A stretch of DNA of 64,000 nucleotides from Limonium bicolor (GCA_023374045.1 CM041780.1:173357339-173421338); one strand, 5' to 3'; counted from the first letter of the stretch, positions 35,934-48,632 are shown. Made by a program: numbers and translations. Notes: a model not told the origin generated them from the letters alone.

Positions 35934-36374
35934 AATGTCATCGACACTTAATGTCGATAAAATGAAGAAGTTACTGACGAGTCAAGTTGTTCCTGAAGGA
36001 ACAATTTTGTCACTCCCTACTACTGATTCTCACTATATGACGACTTCGGGGACGGGGTTGTGGTTTACGCCAATTTCTTCTCCCGTGGCTTATCTCTTCC
36101 CCCTCACAAATTTCTTATCGATCTTTTGAATGCTCGTCATATTACTTTTGCACATTTACATCCAAACTCTATCTCTAATATTCATGCTTTTATCACTCTT
36201 TGTCATAAGAAAAAAAGTTAGTCCTTCCGCTTCGTTTTTCCTTGACCTCTTTTGTTTTCGTGAAAGTGATGAAGGTGTTTCCGTTATTGCAAAACAGAAA
36301 CAGTTATTCATGGATTATGATAGGGAAACCACTGGCTGGTGCAAACTATGGTTTATTGTTACTCCTTCCGGTAG
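35934..36374 (+). pseudogene. Gag-like protein, middle part
   Basis: It continues the frame that starts at 29394, after the LINE. It shows V-P-E-G-T-I-L-S-L-P, then P-L-T-N-F-L. After a frameshift near 36105 come L-L-N-A-R-H-I-T-F-A-H-L-H-P-N-S and the F-I-T-L-C-H block, and after another shift near 36205 V-S-P-S-A-S-F-F-L-D-L-F. The H-P-N-S ... L-C ... P-S ... F-L-D-L-F pattern is the style of the Transposase_28 / gypsy-type gag family. It is cut at 36374 by a hAT element and resumes at 38199. Confidence 0.55.
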
Positions 36375-36692
36375 TAGACCTGGCAAAGGTGACCCGAACC
36401 AGAAAAACCGAACCGATCCAACCCGATCCAAACCCGAACTTAAACCGAATAGCGTGACCCAAAATGTGACCCAAAAATCCGACCGAACCAAACCAAAACC
36501 GAATCAAACTGAAATTTGGTATAACCGAATTCACCCGAACCGAATTCACCCGAACCGAATCATCCCGAACCGAATCCACCCGAATGTTTTGCTAAATCTA
36601 CTATAGTTGTTCCAACTGTAAAAATAATCTTGAAACCAAAAACACATAATGGAGATTTAGACATCCAATAAGTGTTCATTGCTCACAAATGT

Positions 36693-36725
<33 letters not shown>

Positions 36726-38190
36726 GAACATCTTCAAGCATCTCAAGCCTTGTTGTAATAAAACATTCATAAAATGTGTTGTTACTCTTCCCACACATGG
36801 ATGTTTTGCTATAAACTACTCCCTCCTATTCTAATTATAAGTCGTTTTAGACTTTTTCACAATTTTTAAGAAAGAGTTTAAAAAGACTAGTATACCCTTA
36901 CTTTTCGTATTGGGAGAATAAAAAAGTAAGTATACTTTATTGGTAAGATAAAAAGTAGAGTGCAATAACAATAATAATTAAAAAGTAGAAAGGGCAAAAG
37001 TAGAAAGATAGATACAAAAAGTCTAAAACGACTTATAATTTAAACATAATTCTAAAGTCTAAAACGACTTATATTTAGAATAGGAGGGAGTATATGTGTT
37101 TTGCTTTAAAATGTTTTATAATACAATTTAATGTGTATCATTACTATTTTATAATACTATACTAATTTTGATTTTAATAAAATTAGGTTTTTTATGTTTA
37201 GGACATGAGACTTGGGAATGGTTAAAATGTTGATGAAGTTTAATTATAAAACCTAAACTTTTTAGTTGAGACATATACTATTCAAGATTAATGTGTATAT
37301 GCCTAAAGAAAATTATGCAATAAAATGAGGAAAATAAATATTCCAAATGGTAGATTATTGTGAATCGTGAGATAGACTAGCATTTTGGAGGATGAATAAG
37401 GTTTGGAGGATGAATAATCCCCACCTTATTCCATCTACCTTAACAACTTAACCTAAAATGTTGTATTAGACAATGTATTGTGTGTCATTACTATTTTATA
37501 TTACTCTATATTTTATAAACTTAGGTTTCTTTATATTTAGGACTTAGGAATGGTTTGAATGTTGATGGATGGGCATGGGCGTGTGACGCTTGTGCGAGAC
37601 GGTGATGGATGGGTGTAGATGTGCGACGCTTGTGCAAGGTGATGAGCTCAGGGTGTGACGGGCGCGGGATGACGGGAGGCACGACGTCAGGCGTGGGCGG
37701 GGTAAACTGGACGTCGATTGCCGAATATTGACCACTAATTCATAAAAGCTTAATTTGTACTTAGTCTATAAAATTAATAGTTTAAATTCATTTACAAAAT
37801 TTGTCATCCAGTTTGATTTTATCCAACCTATACACAATAGAAGTCTTGATGAACAGTAACACTATATTAAAACAATTTGGAGCCGCATATGAAAATCAAT
37901 GCAAGTTACGAAGGTTGCTTAAAATTCGTACTTTAAAATTTTTATCAATTAAACCCGGATAAGTCACCCGAATTTGACCTATAACCCGAAAAAACTGAAT
38001 GACTCAAAGGCTAATCCGAATCGAAAGCACCCAAACCTGAACTCAATCAAACCGAAATAACCCGAATCAAATTTAAACCATTGAACCCGATCCGATCCAA
38101 ACCAAACCGAATAGTAAATATCTACAAATTGACCCGACCCGAACCGAACCGAACCGAACCCGAACCGAGTGACCCGAATTGCCAGGTCTA
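36375..38190 (+). mobile_element. Non-autonomous hAT element, 1.8 kb
   Basis: Both ends read TAGACCTGGCAA inward, with subterminal repeats of CCCGAACCGAA facing each other at both ends (about 36390-36590 and 37965-38175). A perfect 8-bp duplication TCCGGTAG flanks it (36367-36374 and 38191-38198), which is diagnostic of hAT. No transposase frame is present. A Stowaway MITE sits inside at 36819-37090, and a GC-rich GACGGGC/GTGACG patch lies near 37600-37700. The strand is arbitrary. Confidence 0.9.
36819..37090. mobile_element. Stowaway MITE nested in the hAT
   Basis: Termini CTCCCTCC and GGAGGGAG are flanked by TA on both sides. The inner inverted repeat TATAAGTCGTTTTAGACTTT matches its complement near 37025-37060. 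Length is 272 bp. This is typical of Tc1/mariner-derived Stowaway elements. Confidence 0.9.
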
Positions 38191-38198
38191 TCCGGTAG

Positions 38199-38300
38199 TC
38201 TCTAGGAGCGAAACACTTTCTTGTCCGCACCAATGGTTCTTTATCTTGTATTCTCCCTGAAAAGGAATATTTTAGGAAAATGGGTATAACCTTAGGGATA
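38199..38300 (+). pseudogene. Gag-like protein, last visible part
   Basis: Directly after the hAT duplication the frame reads L-G-A-K-H-F-L-V-R-T-N-G-S-L and then K-M-G-I-T before a stop. This continues the fragment that stops at 36374. No further coding sequence of this element is seen before the next transposon at 38347. Confidence 0.45.
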
Positions 38301-38346
38301 TAAATAAAATGTCCTCCTTCTCAAGAAAGCTATATTAAGGCAAATT

Positions 38347-39644
38347 CTTGCCTACACCCCACTATAGCCAGCTGGCTACATCTTTTAAGGACCGGGAGCG
38401 CGCGTTGACAAATTCTCTTTTTTTTTTCCTTCATTCTCGCACGTTACTTAGATTAAGGAACTTTAGTTTTCCTTTTTTTTTAAAAAAAAAACAATACTAC
38501 CTCCGTCCCGTCATAAGTGTCCCATTTGCTTTTTGGCACGTTTTTCCACTTCAATATTAAATATATAAGATAAAATAATTTTTAAAAAATAATTTTTACA
38601 ATATATAGTTTTTCACATAAGGATTCCATTATAAAAAAAAATTTATAAAAATATATTATCTTACATGTTAAATATTGAAGTCAAACGACAAGCTCAAATA
38701 GTGAAGTGGACAATGGGAGTGGGACGGAGGGAGTATTTATTATTTTTTTACTTTATCATAAAACTTTGAATTGTTATAACTTTTAATATATACATCCAAA
38801 ATGATAAAAAATTATATCATTGTTCACCTAAATTCAAGATCTTCAAAACAAGACCAGTCACGGATATATTTTGACAACTTTTTTTTAAATTTTTTTTACA
38901 TGTATATGATGGTACACTAAAATGATAATATAATTAATTAACTTTATTATGATTTATTAAAATTGATATAATGATTCATTAAGTAATAAGTGGTGAATTA
39001 GATGTTTTTATACTTTAATGTGATGATGTACATATTTTAATGTGAGAATATACATGTTTTAATGTGACAATGTACATGTTCAAATGGAATGTACATGTTC
39101 TTTAATGAACATCTGTTACATGTTGTATGACCATTTGTACATGTTTGTATGACCGTCTGTACAAGTGTTCTTCCTTATATGTACAGTTTTAATTTAAGGA
39201 TGTACATAATTAATAATTCGTATAGGTTTATATGAGTATCTATATATTTTTAATGCGAGGATGTACATGTTTTTACATGAGAATGTACATGTTTTAGTGA
39301 ATATGTGTACATGTTTGTATGACCATCTGTACAAGTTTTCTTTTACGTTTTATGCTATATACATGTAAAAACAATTTTTTTTAAAGTTGTCAAAATATAT
39401 CTATGACTGATCTTGTTTTGAAGAGCTTGAGTTTAGATGAACAATGATATAATTTTTTTTCTTTTTGGACTTATATATTAAAAATTATAACAATTTAAAG
39501 TTTTTATAATAAAGAAAATAAAAAATCTTAAAAAAAAAACAAAACAAAATAAGAAGCGCAGCGTTGGAGGCACGCAAGCAAAAGAAAAAAAAAAACCAAC
39601 CGTACAAAATGTAGCCAATTTGGCTACATTAGGGTGTAGGCAAG
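38347..39644. mobile_element. Long-TIR DNA element (unclassified), 1.3 kb
   Basis: The left end CTTGCCTACACCC is matched in reverse by GGGTGTAGGCAAG at 39632-39644. Inverted matches continue inside: TGGCTACAT; and ACAAGACCAGTCACGGATAT near 38850 against its complement near 39405. The TIR region is therefore several hundred bp long. A Stowaway is nested at 38497-38733. The middle (38990-39340) repeats TTTTAATGTGA-AATGTACATG about every 25-30 bp. No target duplication was identified and no transposase is present. Confidence 0.7.
38497..38733. mobile_element. Stowaway MITE, 237 bp
   Basis: It begins CTACCTCCGTCCCG, ends CGGGACGGAGGGAG in complement style (GGGACGGAGGGAG), and is flanked by TA on each side. 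This is the canonical plant Stowaway terminus. It is nested in the left arm of the element at 38347-39644. Confidence 0.92.
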
Positions 39645-40053
39645 ACAGATTGATTTTTCTGAAGCTCGCCTTGAGGTTCTGCAACTTCAGTAAGTTCTTT
39701 AGTTAATTTTTACAAGTGTTATTCCTTTTGAAAATTGAAATGTGTCGTGTATTAAAATTGAAATGGGTATTAATATAATTGTGTGTTTTAATTAATATTT
39801 TAAAAATTCCTACTATAGTTCTTATTGAGTATGTGACTCAAGAGGTACATAGAACGTGAGTATATGACTCACTAAGAACACAAACAGGAAAGCGAAAGCT
39901 TTAATTTTATTGATATCAAGTGAAACATAGAGTTACATAATCATGTATACCTAGATGTACATAAGAACGTCCTAAACTCCTTTAGGATTTTCCTTACACA
40001 TAACTTTTACTGTGCTCTCACCTCTTACTACTTATGGTTACAATATTGGCTCT
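39645..40053. other. No gene seen
   Basis: This sequence lies between two DNA elements. A GAGTATGTGACTCA / GAGTATATGACTCA pair near 39825-39872 and TTTTATTGATATC text near 39905 suggest an LTR remnant, but I cannot define it. Confidence 0.4.
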
Positions 40054-41008
40054 GTTCGGCATGGCTGTTTTGGTAGCATAATTGCAGCATATTTGACAGC
40101 AGGAATGCGCTGGCATAAATGCAGTATATTTGCTGGCAGGAATGTGCTGGCATAAATGCAGCTGTTTTGAAAACTGCTGTTTGGCAGTGCAGCATATATG
40201 CAGCATGTTTGGTTCAGTTAGTTATATGTAGTGCGTTTACCATTTTCGTATTACAATTATAATTTATTATATTACACTACGTAACTTTATTTTGTTAGTA
40301 AAAATAAATAAAAAATTCACAAACAATAAAATTTTTATTTCTATTATTTAAGCAAAACTTGTAACTCCTAAACAACATATTTTATTATCTAAAATTATAT
40401 TTTTATTATGTAAATTTTATAATTCTTACAAATATAAAAGCGTAAAAAAGAAAAAGCGTTTCAAATTTTCAGATAATGTTATGTGAATTTATTTAGTGAA
40501 ATTATAACTTTTAATAATATATAATATTTTTGTAACTTTGTATGTTAATAAATTTATATGCATTCATATTTCTATATACTATTTTAATTTTTAATTTATA
40601 TATCATGTATTTATTTATTTTTTTAATTTTATTAATCTATGTGGTATTACAAATAATATATTATAGATTTGTATTATAAATGTGATTTTTTGTAAATTTG
40701 GCTAAAGATGTAGTACTATTTTTTATAAATTATTTAAAGCATTATGTAATTTGTAATAAATAAATAACTTGTAAAAAATTTCTTTTTTTTAAATCAATAA
40801 TCACAGTAATTGCATTATGAAGTGAGTAAGGAAACGGGAGTGAAAGCACGAAAACGAAAAAGTAGCATTTGCTACGGGCATTTATGCTGTCATTTATGCT
40901 GACATTTATGCTGTTTTAGGCGAACAGCAAAAACAAATAAAGGAGTTCAAAACAGCATATGCTATACATTTATGCTGTCAAAAAATGCACATATAGTGTG
41001 CACCGAAC
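40054..41008. mobile_element. GTTCGG-ended MITE-like element, 955 bp
   Basis: It starts GTTCGGCATGGCTGTTTTGG and ends with CCGAAC. Both arms contain many ATGCTG/CAGCAT units that pair in inverse orientation (GCAGCATATTTG left, ACAGCATATGCT right). The middle is AT-rich. The left terminus is nearly the same as that at 50683. The right terminus matches only in the outer six bases, and no target duplication was seen. Confidence 0.5.
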
Positions 41009-41441
41009 GCATCCAATATCTCTCACTCCCTTGAGTGTACAATCTCTTAATGTCTTATGCTTCTCTTTTTCACAACTGTAAAAGCACCCGTTAACCTAAT
41101 GCCCGTAACCTCGTATTTATACAACTTAAAAGAATATCTTTCTATTCTGGAGATATTTATCTAAAAGTAGAAAATATCATAACTCCCTAGAGGTGCTAAT
41201 CTAAATCGAATAGAATCAGTAAAGTTTTCCTAGTCGCCTTAACCATTTTGTCGCTTTTAGTCAGTTTAAAACTCTTCTAGTTGAGTTAATGACTCGGGTT
41301 TCAATTTGTCCATCAAAATATTTGGCACTAACATATTTAAATTTTAAAAAATTCTAATCAAGTATAGCTAACATGTTCCATCATCTACGTAGGGTATGTA
41401 TACTTGAACAATATCTCATATTACAAATTACTCAATTCAAC
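41009..41441. other. No gene seen
   Basis: Non-coding sequence lies between the GTTCGG element and the LINE target site. It may be the rest of the same old LTR-like sequence seen at 39645-40053, which the GTTCGG element would have split. Confidence 0.35.
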
Positions 41442-41458
41442 TTTTTGTCACTCCTATC
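41442..41458 (+). repeat. LINE B target site duplication (left)
   Basis: TTTTTGTCACTCCTATC is repeated exactly at 47548-47564. It is followed by a T-run (41459-41464), which is the element's poly(A) tail on the minus strand. Confidence 0.9.
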
Positions 41459-41710
41459 TTTTTTATAAACATTGCTGCATACTCTATATACGATTAAGTA
41501 GCACCCAAATTACAGAAAGTAGAGATTTTTAGGGGAATGTTCTCCTCCCTCCAGAGCTTATAATCATACGAGCTATTATACAAACCAGCAATCAAAATAG
41601 AAGGGAGATAAACTGCAGTTTTATCTAAACACCATAGCCGGTTACTAAATTGATTCGAAACAGCCATACATCGGCAAAAGGGTTCAACATGCCAACATTA
41701 CTCAGGCCGC

Positions 41711-44700
41711 TCAACTTCTCGTACGAGTCTTCCACTCTGACGTGATGCAGATGTTGGCGATGCCCTTCTCCAGAGCCCATCTCAATCTGAAGGTAAGCCC
41801 TTTAATTTCTTCTTGCTGCATGTTACAGTAACCTGGAACCTTCTTGTTGAAAACCGCTATCGGTTTGCCTTGGAAGTTCCTAATCGAACCAGTCAGGATG
41901 GTAGGTTGCCCTCTTTTGGTGACCCAAGCACAATTAATCTTATAAAAATCTGCATAGGAGGAAACCAAACATTATCATTGACATCTGTTTCCAGATTGTT
42001 TTCCATTGCTGAGGAATAAGCTCTGGTAAAAACCAGATTAGCCTCCACTGTTGCGAGTAAGGACATGTCCTGATTGTGCCTAATGGAATTTTTCGCATCA
42101 TAGATAGACCACATGAGATTAGCTATATTAACCAGCTTATGAGTTCCCCAATTGATCGATTTACTCACAATCCAGTCCTGTAAGCTATTATCCCCTAACA
42201 AGGGAAGCTGATTGAGAGGGAGGATATTATTCCACAGATGGACTATCATGACACATTCGAAGAGAAGATGAGCAAGGGAATCTGTCTTCCCACAGAGATG
42301 ACATTTCCACTGCCCCCTACTCTCCTAGCTAGATTTGCCATACAGGGCACAATATTGTTCAGAACTTTCCAGTGGAAGAGTTTAACCCTAGGGCTGCACA
42401 GGTGAATCTTCAGTCTGTCGACTGATTTAAAATATTCTGAGGTCGATGATGAGTTACCCCTGGAATTCTCCTCTCTGATAACATTGTACAAGGATTTGAC
42501 TGAAAACTTATTGTCACTTGAATGATGCCAGATCCATTTATCCTCATCATAAGCATTTACTTGAATTTCCTTTATCATCTCAACATCAACCTCCCAGACT
42601 GTTGCATGGATTCTGTCCACATCCCAAGTACTACTGTTTCTTATAATGAAGGAACTAACAGGATCTGAGGCCTAGGATTAGGAGGAGGAGTGATTAACTT
42701 GAAAGAATTCAGCCTAGGAATCCAGGGATCAAACCAAAAGTTAGTATTCCTACCATTCCCAATTTGTATCCTAGCCCCTTTCTTGACCAAAGGGATAACT
42801 GAATGGATGGATCTCCAGATAGAGCTGGGATGAGATCCCAGAATAGCTTGACAAAATATTCGAAGAGGGGAAATACAGTCCTTTAATGGTTCTGGCCATC
42901 AGAGAATCCTGATTTTGTAGGAGGTTCCAAATCTGCTTAGAAAGAAGGGCTTTATTAAACAAAGAAATGTCTTTAAAGCCAGTCCCCCCTTTAGATTTGA
43001 TGTTACAGATATTAGACCAACTTAACCAGTGCATCTTCTTTTTCTCCTCCTTCCCTCCCCACCAGAAAGAAGAAAAAATGGAGTTAAGCTTAGCAATGAT
43101 CTGGAGAGGGAGGAGAAATAAGGACATAGTATACGTTGGCAAGGACTGTAGAACACTGGTAATAAGAATACTCCTAGCCGCTTGAGAAAGAGGTCTAGAC
43201 CATGCATGGACTCTTTTTCTAACTGCATCAATAATATAACTGAACATTTGAGCTTTGTTTCTCCCAATGTGGACTGGTAAACCAAGATACTTAGTGAATG
43301 TGGGTCTTTCAGAGACATTCAGGATGTTACAGACTTGATCTTTATAAATAGGATTGAGGCGCTTATTGAAGATGATCTGTGACTTGTTGTGATTGATCTC
43401 ATGCCCCGAGGAACTAAAAACTCAGTGAGAATATTTCTTAGAGCCTTGGCATTAGAGGAAGTAGCTGCCCCACAGAATAGAATATCATCTGCGAAAGCAA
43501 GATGAGTAATAGCAGGCCCAGTAGGAGAGAGTTTAATACCCTTAAAAGTACCTCCTATCTCAGAAAGAGAAAGCACTCTAGAGAGAGATTCTTGGACCAG
43601 GATGAAGATGAAGGGGGAGAGAGGATCTCCCTGTCTAATCCCTCTAGAAGGAGAGAAAATCTGCCTGGGGCACCATTGACAAGGATGGAACATCTGACTG
43701 ACGTGATACAATTGAGAACAGGGGTTAGCCACTGAGGAGGAAAACCCATAGCTTGTAGAATCTGATAAATGAAACTCCATTCAATTCTATCGTACGCCTT
43801 ACTAGGTCTACCCTTAAAGCAAAGTTCTTTTTCTTTTTAACACAACTTCTGTTGAGATAATGGTGAATCTCACCAGTAATGATCATATTGTCGGTTATGT
43901 TTCTATTCTTAACGAAACCAGATTGAGCACTCGAGATAATGAGAGGTAGAATACCTTGAATCCTATTAGCCAAGACTTTGGAAATGATTTTATACATGAA
44001 ATTGCAAAAGCTATAGGACGAAACTGACTAATCTCTGTAGCGCCATGTAATTTAGGAATCAAGGTAATAAAATAGTCATTTAAGAGGGGAGGGAGAGGGT
44101 TACCTTGAAGCACCAACAAAACAGTCTCAGTCACTTGGTTACCCACAGTGCTCCAGTAAGTCTTGGAAAAACTCCCATTAAACCCGTCTGGCCCTGGAGC
44201 CTTATCTGCCCCCAACTGTTTTACTGTTTCAAAGACTTCTAAAGGGGTATAAGGAATACTCAGCTCAGAGATGGACTCAGAAGGGAGAATACCTCTGACA
44301 GCCTGAATAAATCTGGGGCTAATTGAGACATCAGCTCTAAGGAACAGACGTTGAAAGTGATCTCTGGCAATGGTCTCCAACTAGGGCCACTGATAACACA
44401 TGATATTTTGGGGATTTAACAGAGCAAAAATCTGTTTTTCCTAAATCTAGTAGAAGCTCTAGCATGGAAATAACCAGAATTTTTATCCCCCTCCTTGACC
44501 CATTTATCCCTTGATCTTTGTCTCCAACCAACCTCTTCTTTAAGCATCAGTAACTCATTTCCATCAACAATCTTTTTGTTGGCCAATTTCCTTGCGATGG
44601 TCTTTTGCTGTCCAAGCCTTTGAGTTCCTTTTTTTTCTTATCAATTTTCCATCTTATTTTCCCTAATGACCATCCTCTCCACTTAGATAAATTCAGGGCA

Positions 44701-45526
44701 CATAATTTGACCTTGCTGATCAGATCCAAATTGTTTCTACCCCAGACATCCTGGATGATCTGTAAGCATTTCCTTTCCTTAAGCCAGAAGTTCTCAAATC
44801 TAAACACCTTTGAGGGAATTCTATGACTGCCATAGAATCTAACCAAAATAGAACAGTGGTCATAATTAACTCTCTGCAGATGCTCTACCGATATATCAGG
44901 AAAGAGCTTAATCCCATTATCATCACAGAAAGCTCTGTCCAATCTTCCTTGGTAATTATAGGAATCTTCCTGACCGTTAGTAAAAGTTTCCATTTTCCCA
45001 AAAAATCCAAGATCAATCAGCCCACAAAACTCCACCGTCTCCCTGAAAGGTTTGATAAGATTATCATGCCTGGTTATGCCTCCTGTTTTTTCAGAATTGG
45101 ATAAAATCTGGTTGAAGTCACCAACAATCATCCAAGGTAAATTGACTTGCTTAAAGAGAACTCTGAGTAATTTCCACGAAAGATACTTCAAATCCCAATC
45201 TGCCCAGCCATAAAACCCAGTGAAATGGAAAAGATTACCCCTACCAGCTGGACATCAGCAGAGATATGATGCCTAGAGAAATTAACAAGCTTAACACTTA
45301 CATCTTTTTTCCACAAAAGAGCCAAGCCTCCACTCCTGCCTTGACTACCAACCGAAACTTCATTGTACTCTGGGAATTTACACAAAATCAGATCCATTTG
45401 AACAACAGATCTGTGGGTCTCCATGATAAATAGAAGCTCTGGATTGAATCTTTTGACTAGATTCACCATCCAAGCTACTGCCTGGGGGCGACCCAACCCC
45501 CGACAGTTATAACTAATGCAGCTCAT
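41711..45526 (-). pseudogene. LINE B ORF2: endonuclease and reverse transcriptase
   Basis: It opens with M-S-C-I-S-Y-N-C-R-G-L-G (45526) and M-E-T-H-R-S, as in LINE A. It then continues in another frame through W-M-I-V-G-D-F-N-Q-I (45191-44547). RT landmarks are D-K-A-P-G-P-D-G-F-N-G near 44190, A-Q-S-G-F-V near 43920, R-G-I-R-Q-G-D-P-L-S-P near 43630 and F-A-D-D at 43484-43495. A C-H-L-C-like zf-RVT region lies near 42290. The tail (41968-41711) resembles the degenerate RNase H. At least six frame changes or stops are present, so it is inactive. Confidence 0.9.
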
Positions 45527-45539
45527 TGTTCCTGGCAGC

Positions 45540-47117
45540 CTTGTCCAGTGACAAGGTCTGCCTGATCAAGGTGACAGTCAGAGGAACCAGAATCCTGGGT
45601 GGCTACCTTTTGCTTAGTACCTACCCCTAGAAACTTATTCCTCGAGTTCTCCTTTTCTTCTCTTTTTTCTCACTAGACTTACTGGGGGAGATTCCTGGAG
45701 CGTATAGCAATTCTTTCCTTCTCTCTGAATTAACTTGCTTCAGAACCAACACCTCTTCCTCTACCACTTTACTCTTTTTTTTCCTTCTGCTTCATTCATA
45801 ATCTGGTCCACTTCATTAACAATGCTGTTAGAGTCATCTTCTCTAGCCTTTTTAGCTCCTTTTGTTGGAACTTTTTGATAGCTAGATCCAGTCGAAGGTG
45901 TGATAGAATTTCCTCTTCCCCAGCTCTTCTCTCTCACTATACAGAGTTTCAAACCCTGGAGGGATGCTTGGGCTGGGGCTATCTAAATCAGTTATAAGCT
46001 TAGAACTTAGGTTGCATCTGATCACTGGATTTCTGAGAAACTAAGGAAGTAGAAGCTCCTTCATTGGACTTTGTAGAAGTTCCTCCTGGAGTAATGACCT
46101 TTAACTGTAAAGGCTCACGCACAATGATCAACGGGGGGATCTTCCTAGGATTAGAAGTCGTGGCTGCTAAGACCGGATCTTGCTTAGGATTGCTTGAATC
46201 TTGTGGCCCTAGGGGAGAGATAGCAGCCTCATGTACCACAGTATTGTTTTGGTCGATCATAAACTTGTCAGGGAAGTTGGCCGAGATACCTGCGAATTCA
46301 GTTCTCAACCAAGGCCCATATCTCTCAGTCCCTTTTCGTTCAACTTACCAAATTTGCATTCCACTATCATATGATCCAATCTACCGCACCTATAACAGAA
46401 GCTGGGTAGATTGTCATAAGACACTCTGCAGTATCTATCCTTCTTGCCATCAGCTACCACCAAGACTCTACATAATGGCTCTTCAATATCCACTTCAATA
46501 AATATTTTAAGCACTTTCGAAGAGAGGGGGTTAATCTTATCAGCACAGGAGACAAACACTCCTATTTTGTTGCCTAAGGTAACTGCTGACGCTCTATTGA
46601 AATAGACCATGGGGAGATTATGCACAGCTGCCAATAGTCTCACTCTGGTAGGATTATGTTCTCCAATGTGGATGGTAGGGTCTATAGGCATTACTACTAA
46701 CAATCTGTTTTGATAATGCCAGGGTCCACTTGACAGGATATGTTTGATATCCACACCCGAAGAGAACTGAAGGGAGAATCGATTAGGATTAATTTCACTG
46801 ACCTTAAGATAAGCTTTCGGTTTCCACAACTGGATGAGGAAGTTCTGGAGGGTCCTAGGCGGGATCTTCGATGGGTGCCATAAACGGGCAAACAAAGCAT
46901 GTTTAACATCAGGAAGAGGAGAACCGAACAGCAAGGTATCTCCTTCAACCTTCTCTAACTCTCCAGGATGAATCTTCATATTACCCCAGTCTTCAATGAT
47001 ATTCTCCATTAGAGAAATGCAACAGGACGTAAAAGCAAGGAGCACCCAGAGCCAACCCTTCCAACCTGTATCACACCACTTCCTCCACTTCAAGATAGCA
47101 AGAACCGATCTTCGCAA
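45540..47117 (-). pseudogene. LINE B ORF1: DUF4283 with intact CCHC knuckle
   Basis: The likely start is M-E-N-I-I-E-D-W near 47009, matching the corresponding start in LINE A. DUF4283 landmarks are L-F-A-R-L-W-H-P, L-W-K-P-K-A-Y-L-K-V, L-S-S-G-P-W-H-Y-Q-N-R and E-P-L-C-R-V-L. The knuckle F-C-Y-R-C-G-R-L-D-H-M-I-V-E-C keeps all four zinc ligands, unlike LINE A. The frame ends at 46305 and the hydrophilic tail continues in other frames to about 45540. Confidence 0.85.
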
Positions 47118-47564
47118 AGGCCTGAAGAGACTTAACTGGGAGGGTCAACGCAAACTTCTACGAAGAAAGACCAAGACCCAACGGATATCAAACTCTTCTC
47201 CACCTTACTGCTGCTACTGATTAGACTAATACCCACCAAATTAAACTCTCTAGCAATACTATGAAAGTGGTTGGCTTCCAGTTATTATGGGAGACGTACT
47301 TGGAGATAACGTGGCTTACTCTTATAAGCCCTGGGAGTACGGCCATACTTATTACCTTTCTACTCAAGTGGCTACGTAATAGGCACCAAGATGCCATGCT
47401 GCTAAAAATAGTACGGAGAAGGGGGGAGAGAAACAACGTAAGAAATCGCCTTCAGAATCGCCTACAAGCAAAACTAAATCACCTTACAGTCGCTCTCTTT
47501 TTACGGTTTTCGTCTTTACTATCTCTGTTGTATCTCATTTCATGTCTTTTTTGTCACTCCTATC

Positions 47565-47705
47565 GGTTATTCGGTCACGGTTACTCATCCTTCTAATGAT
47601 AAGTTTCTAAATAAGACATAAAATTCATTTATCCACTATTTAGAAATAGAACCCTTATTTTAAGGAGTATATCATTCAAAGCGTCACCAACAGTGGTGTT
47701 TTCTT
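47565..47705. other. Short spacer
   Basis: Host or older repeat sequence lies between the LINE B target site and the next element. No gene is seen. Confidence 0.5.
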
Positions 47706-48632
47706 AAAAAAGGGAATTTCATGTAATGCCACTATATTTGGTAAATTCATGAAATGCCCTTCCAAAAAATTAACAAAATGTCACTACATTTTTATAAAAG
47801 TTCATGAAATGTCATTATATCATTGACCAGAAGAAAAAAATGATAAAAATACCTTTACTAGTTAATAAAATACTTTTAAAATTCATAATATGCCACTAAG
47901 TGTTAAAAAAATCATAAAAAAGTCAAAGTACTACAAAAATATAGATAACTATAAAAATATTTAAATGTTATAAAAATTATAAAAACTGAAAATAAAATAA
48001 AAAAAATATCATAAAATATTAAAAAAAAATTCTTAGATTTTTAAAAGTATTTAGTACCAAAAAAAGAATATAGTGTTTTAAACACATAATTTTCATTAAT
48101 TTATAACAATTAAGTACCATTATACCAATTAAATGTCTTAATTTTTACCTTACATTTTAAAAAAAGATTTTTCCCTACCAATTTAAATTATTTATTATTT
48201 ACTTTTTAAATAATATTTAGAATTTTATTTTTCTAAAATTTATATTCTATTTTTACAATAACTTTATGTCATAAAGTTATCTATAAAATATAATGTAAAT
48301 TTTTGAAATAATTTTTCAGAATGTTAGTTAAAAATATAATACAATTTATTTAGAATACAAATTATTTATTTAAAAAAAAATTTATATTTGACTAATATTT
48401 TTGAAAAAGTTTTTTACAATCTGTATTATATTTTGCAGATAATTTTATGACATAATAAATTTTGTTATAGACAAAATATTATGTCATAAAGTTATCGATA
48501 AAATAGAATATAAATAATTTTAAAAATTAAATTTCTAAATATTAGTTAAAAACTATCATTTATTTTGAATAAATAATTTAAATTGTTATGAAAAATGTAA
48601 GGAAAATGTATGTTAAAAAGTATGGTACTTAA

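Larger units (their letters stand above)
41459..47547 (-). mobile_element. L1-type LINE B, about 6.1 kb
   Basis: This is a second minus-strand L1 with the same architecture as LINE A: ORF1 with DUF4283 and CCHC, then ORF2 with endonuclease, RT, zf-RVT and RNase H-like tail. A 17-bp perfect duplication flanks it. It is related to but clearly diverged from LINE A. Both ORFs are broken by frameshifts. Confidence 0.9.
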
